The translations under genes and the position numbers were made by a program. The notes under the pieces were generated by a model. That model had not been told where the DNA came from. It did no database searches and worked only from the letters and a program-made list of their open reading frames with translations. 8,976 nt of DNA from JAICND01 sp035281425 (GTDB lineage: Bacteria; Actinomycetota; Acidimicrobiia; Spongiisociales; ZC4RG35): positions 1-8,976 of the forward strand of contig DATEDX010000216.1 of the NCBI GenBank assembly GCA_035281425.1, in the 5' to 3' direction. This document shows, one piece after another, positions 6,140 through 8,976 of the stretch (position 1 is the stretch's first letter; each line of letters starts with the position of its first letter).

Positions 6140-8166
6140 TGGAGTGGATGCGGAGGGCGGTTCATCATCGGGACCTGGGCCTGGCCGATGACCAGGTGAT
6201 TGACATGTACCGGCTCATGCTTCTCACCCGCCGGGTCGACGACCGGATGTTCGCCCTCAACCGCCAAGGCCGGGTGCCCTTCGTCGTCGGGTCCTCGGGG
6301 CACGAAGCGGTGCAGGTGGCCTCAGTCTTCGCCCTCGACCACCGTCACGATTGGCTCCTTCCTTACTACCGCGACATGGGGGTGGCCCTAGCCTGGGGAA
6401 TTCCCCTCCGGGACGTCTTCCTGGCAGTTTTCGCCCGGGGGGAAGATCCATTCTCGGGGGGGCGTCAGTTACCCAACCACTGGTCGGACAAGGCACGCCG
6501 CATCTTCACCCAGTCCTCCTGCATCGGCACCCAATATCCCCACGCCGCCGGTATCGCCCGGGCGCTGCAACTCGACGGCGATCCGGGAGTGGTGGTGGTG
6601 TACGGCGGGGAAGGTTCCACGTCTGAGGGCGACTGGCACGAGGCGATGAACTTCGCCGGGATTCACCGACTTCCCTTGGTCTTCATCATTGAGAACAACC
6701 ACTACGCCATTTCGGTGCCTACTCACGAGGAAGTAGCCGGCTCGATCTGCAAGCGCGCCGAGGGCTACGGGATGACGGGATACCTGGTCGACGGCAACGA
6801 TCCCCTGGTGGTCTACCGCACGGTCAAAGAGGCGGTTGATCGGGCCCGCCACGGTCAGGGCTCGGCCCTGATCGAAGCCGAGACCTACCGCTACTACGCC
6901 CACACTTCCGACGACGACGACCGCCTCTACCGCAGCCGCGAGGAAGTAGAGGAGTGGCGCCGGCAGGATCCGGTGATCACCCTCAAGCAGTACCTGATTG
7001 AAGAGCGGCTGCTCTCCGAATCGGAGGAGAGAGCCATCGATCAGCAGGTCGCCGCCCTGGTGGCGGAGGCGGTCGAGTCGGCGGAGGGAGCCCCGCCTCC
7101 CAACGATCCCCACTCCCACGTCTACGCCAAGGTGATCGAACCCACGGAACCGGTCCTGGAACCCGAACCCGAACCGGAAGGGGAAACGGTCAACATCATC
7201 ACCGCCGTTAACCGGGCGATCCACGAGGTGATGGCTCTCCACCCGGAGACGGTGGTGTTCGGCGAAGACGTGGCGGGCAAGAAGGGCGGAGTCTTCAAAG
7301 CGACCGAAGGCATCAGCGACGCCTTCGGTTCGGGGCGGATCTTCAACACCCCTATCGCCGAATCTTTAATTGCCGGGCTAGCGGTGGGAATGGCCGCCAC
7401 CGGCAAGGTGCCCCTGGCCGAGATCCAGTTCGCCGACTACATCCACCCGGCCTTCGACCAGATCGTCTCCGAGGCGGCCCGGGTCCACTACCGGTCGAAT
7501 GGTGAATGGAACTGCCCGGTTGTCATCCGGGTGCCCTATGGCGGGGGCATCCATGGAGCCCTCTACCACTCCCAGTCCATCGAAGCCCTCTACACCCACA
7601 TACCGGGCCTCAAGGTGGTGATCCCTTCCACTCCGGCCGACGTCAAAGGATTGTTGTTCGAAGCAGTTGCAGATCCGGACCCGGTGCTCTTCATCGAGCC
7701 CAAGAAGCTCTACCGGCTAGCTAAGGGTCCTTATCCGGAAGGTGAGTGGCGGGTCCCCCTGGGCAAAGCCTCCATCCGCCATGCCGGCACCGATCTCACC
7801 ATCCTCACCTACGGGGCCATGGCCTACTTCACCATGGAGGCGGTAGGGCCGCTCCAAGAGTTGGGTGTCTCACCCGAAGTCATTGATCTCCGTACCCTGA
7901 AACCCCTCGACTGGCCGACCATCGAAGCCTCGGTGAAGAAGACCAGCCGGGTGCTGATCGTCCATGAGGACAACGAGTTCGCAGGCTATGGCGCCGAACT
8001 TGCCGCCCAGGTGGCGGACAAGGCGTTTGAGTGGCTCGATGCCCCCGTCCGCCGCTACGCCACGGGTGACGTTCCGACCTTCCCCTACGCCTCTGAATTG
8101 GAAGAAGCTCTCTATCCCAACCCGGAGGGCATCATCACCCATGCTCAAGAGTTGGCGAAATATTGA
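6139..8166 (+). CDS. Fused alpha-beta E1 subunit of a branched-chain-type 2-oxoacid dehydrogenase
   Basis: A thiamine-diphosphate enzyme that would decarboxylate a 2-oxo acid (most likely branched-chain, possibly pyruvate) and pass the acyl group to a lipoyl E2 not found in this window. With ATG at 6139 it has 675 residues. The alpha part (to about 326) has the ThDP/Mg motif GEGS (157-160) ending in NN (186-187), with GEG for the common GDG, and the loop YYAHTSDDDD (252-261) with His255. An acidic Pro/Glu linker (about 334-348) leads to the beta part (350-675), with GEDV (375-378), the ThDP-contacting Glu408 in NTPIAE, and HSQS (477-480). Alpha and beta are separate genes in classic bkd or pdh operons; fused forms are known. 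The frame also allows TTG at 6112, only 2 nt from GGGAGG, and ATG at 6148; 6139 is preferred for its GGAG at 11 nt. TGA at 8164-8166 begins a 7-base repeat. Confidence 0.92.
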   Translation: MEWMRRAVHHRDLGLADDQVIDMYRLMLLTRRVDDRMFALNRQGRVPFVVGSSGHEAVQVASVFALDHRHDWLLPYYRDMGVALAWGIPLRDVFLAVFARGEDPFSGGRQLPNHWSDKARRIFTQSSCIGTQYPHAAGIARALQLDGDPGVVVVYGGEGSTSEGDWHEAMNFAGIHRLPLVFIIENNHYAISVPTHEEVAGSICKRAEGYGMTGYLVDGNDPLVVYRTVKEAVDRARHGQGSALIEAETYRYYAHTSDDDDRLYRSREEVEEWRRQDPVITLKQYLIEERLLSESEERAIDQQVAALVAEAVESAEGAPPPNDPHSHVYAKVIEPTEPVLEPEPEPEGETVNIITAVNRAIHEVMALHPETVVFGEDVAGKKGGVFKATEGISDAFGSGRIFNTPIAESLIAGLAVGMAATGKVPLAEIQFADYIHPAFDQIVSEAARVHYRSNGEWNCPVVIRVPYGGGIHGALYHSQSIEALYTHIPGLKVVIPSTPADVKGLLFEAVADPDPVLFIEPKKLYRLAKGPYPEGEWRVPLGKASIRHAGTDLTILTYGAMAYFTMEAVGPLQELGVSPEVIDLRTLKPLDWPTIEASVKKTSRVLIVHEDNEFAGYGAELAAQVADKAFEWLDAPVRRYATGDVPTFPYASELEEALYPNPEGIITHAQELAKY

Positions 8167-8235
8167 GACGGGAGACGGAAGACGGGAAGAAGCGCATGAA
8201 GGGTGAAGACCCGGCGACACCCGGATGAGACGGGA
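8164..8235 (+). repeat. 10-bp direct repeat joining the E1 stop and the next start
   Basis: TGAGACGGGA occurs at 8164-8173, containing the E1 stop TGA, and at 8226-8235, overlapping the ATG of the next gene. The copies are 62 bp apart. The first copy is also part of the 7-base array, so a shared origin by slippage or a local duplication is possible. Confidence 0.6.
8165..8192 (+). repeat. 7-base tandem repeat array at the E1 stop codon
   Basis: Units at 8165-8171, 8172-8178 and 8179-8185 read GAGACGG, GAGACGG and AAGACGG, with a weak fourth unit at 8186-8192. The first unit begins at the second base of the E1 stop TGA. The period equals that of the arrays at 4550 and 5132 but the unit sequence differs. 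Confidence 0.65.
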
Positions 8236-8976
8236 CACACTCGACATCGAGATTCCCGAAATCAGCGTGACTCCCAAGGCGCCGCCGGCCGACATCGCTG
8301 CTCCCCCCTCCCCCTCCTGGCGCTCCTGGCTTCCTATCGGTCTGGTGTTGGCCCTATTGGTGGTGGGGGCTCAGCTGATCGGAGCTGATTCGGACTCCGC
8401 CGCCGACTTGGCCCCCACGGCTGCCCTACCCGAACCGGCGCCCGTGACCACCAGCGCGCCGAGTGAAGTCGCCTTGCAGGCAACCGAACTGCCGGGAGAG
8501 TTCACCTGGACCGAAGTCGAAGGCCTGGATCGCTTCGAGTGGGTTACACCTCCCACTTCCTTCGACGATCGTTACGTAGCCATCGGCAACCCCTCCGGGG
8601 TGAGCGGCTCGGCCTCGGTCATGGTCTCCGACGACGGCACCCAATGGAACCGGATCGGAACCATTCACGGGATCGGAGGAGAAATCCAGATCGTCGACCT
8701 CGGCGTCTTTCTCGACCGGCTGATCGCTGTCGGCACCTACACCGAGGGAATGCCGGCCTCCGATGCCGAACCTCGCTACCAAGTCCCGGCGGCGTGGTCT
8801 TCCACGGACGGAATCGATTGGGAGCGGGTGGATCTGAGCGACGAAGTCCCGGCATTCGTTCCTCACGACCTGGTGGTAGGGGGTGAAGCCGCCCTGGTCA
8901 CGGGTGGCGCCGACTGGAACGCAGGGCTCGTACCCGTATACGAGTCATTACCAGCAGAGATCCAGGCGGAGGTGGC
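8225..8976 (+). CDS. Membrane-anchored protein with Asp-box-like motifs, 3' truncated by the window edge
   Basis: The frame stays open from ATG at 8225 to the last base, giving 250 residues of an unfinished protein. A short Pro-rich cytoplasmic N-terminus (1-33) precedes one membrane segment (LPIGLVLALLVVGAQLIGA, 36-54), then an Ala/Pro/Thr-rich stalk (about 55-85) and a presumed extracytoplasmic domain. That domain has two Asp-box-like motifs, SDDGTQW (135-141) and STDGIDW (193-199), each followed by a W/R-V/I strand, as in sialidase/BNR-type beta-propellers but one residue shorter than the classic box. The enzymatic role, if any, is unknown. ATG 8225 is the only start, because an in-frame TGA lies at 8204-8206. 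The SD is poor (GGGTGAAG about 17 nt away). It lies 58 bp downstream of the E1 gene and could be co-transcribed. Confidence 0.82.
   Translation, partial: MRRDTLDIEIPEISVTPKAPPADIAAPPSPSWRSWLPIGLVLALLVVGAQLIGADSDSAADLAPTAALPEPAPVTTSAPSEVALQATELPGEFTWTEVEGLDRFEWVTPPTSFDDRYVAIGNPSGVSGSASVMVSDDGTQWNRIGTIHGIGGEIQIVDLGVFLDRLIAVGTYTEGMPASDAEPRYQVPAAWSSTDGIDWERVDLSDEVPAFVPHDLVVGGEAALVTGGADWNAGLVPVYESLPAEIQAEV

Noticed and set aside
8196..8388. Alternative starts at 8196 or 8203 for the last gene
   Set aside because: Both are out of frame with the long open frame that carries the membrane segment and Asp-box motifs; an in-frame TGA at 8204-8206 limits the start to ATG 8225.

Overview
This is a high-GC bacterial window that most resembles an actinobacterium, possibly of the class Acidimicrobiia. 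That placement is an inference from the GC-rich codon use, the family flavour of the proteins and the use of a TTG start. No rRNA or other marker gene is present to fix it. The layout is ordinary core metabolism plus one intergenic region with unusual structure.

Left part, 1-4537: a homoserine O-acyltransferase (metX), cut by the left edge, reads rightward. It converges on a leftward three-gene operon running from 4537 down to 1045. The operon encodes a glutaryl-CoA dehydrogenase-type acyl-CoA dehydrogenase, an ABC ATPase and a large multi-spanning ABC-2 type permease. The first two genes share an ATGA stop/start overlap. The last two overlap by 25 bp, and the permease begins at TTG behind a strong AAGGAG. 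No tRNA, rRNA, CRISPR array or transposase gene was found anywhere in the window.

Middle, 4538-5156: about 620 bp without a credible gene. It is not random sequence. Short arrays of a 7-base unit (AGCTGAN) sit at both ends in opposite orientation. Between them, colinear blocks pair as a long imperfect inverted repeat centred near 4845, closed by an inner hairpin at 4791-4900 with a perfect 14-bp basal stem. I read it as a decayed fold-back (MITE-like) element or a long-hairpin RNA locus. It is the most interesting object here. A leftward gene of unknown function (5157-5921) has its stop codon inside the right-hand array.

Right part, 5922-8976: a divergent leader carries a terminator-like hairpin just ahead of a fused alpha-beta E1 subunit of a branched-chain-type 2-oxoacid dehydrogenase (stop at 8166). 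A second 7-base array (unit GAGACGG) starts at its stop codon. A 10-bp direct repeat links that stop to the ATG of the next gene, a membrane-anchored protein with Asp-box-like motifs that runs off the right edge.

Functionally, the E1 fusion and the acyl-CoA dehydrogenase both belong to amino-acid and acyl-CoA catabolism, and metX belongs to methionine synthesis. They are on different transcripts and nothing in the sequence shows that they form one pathway.
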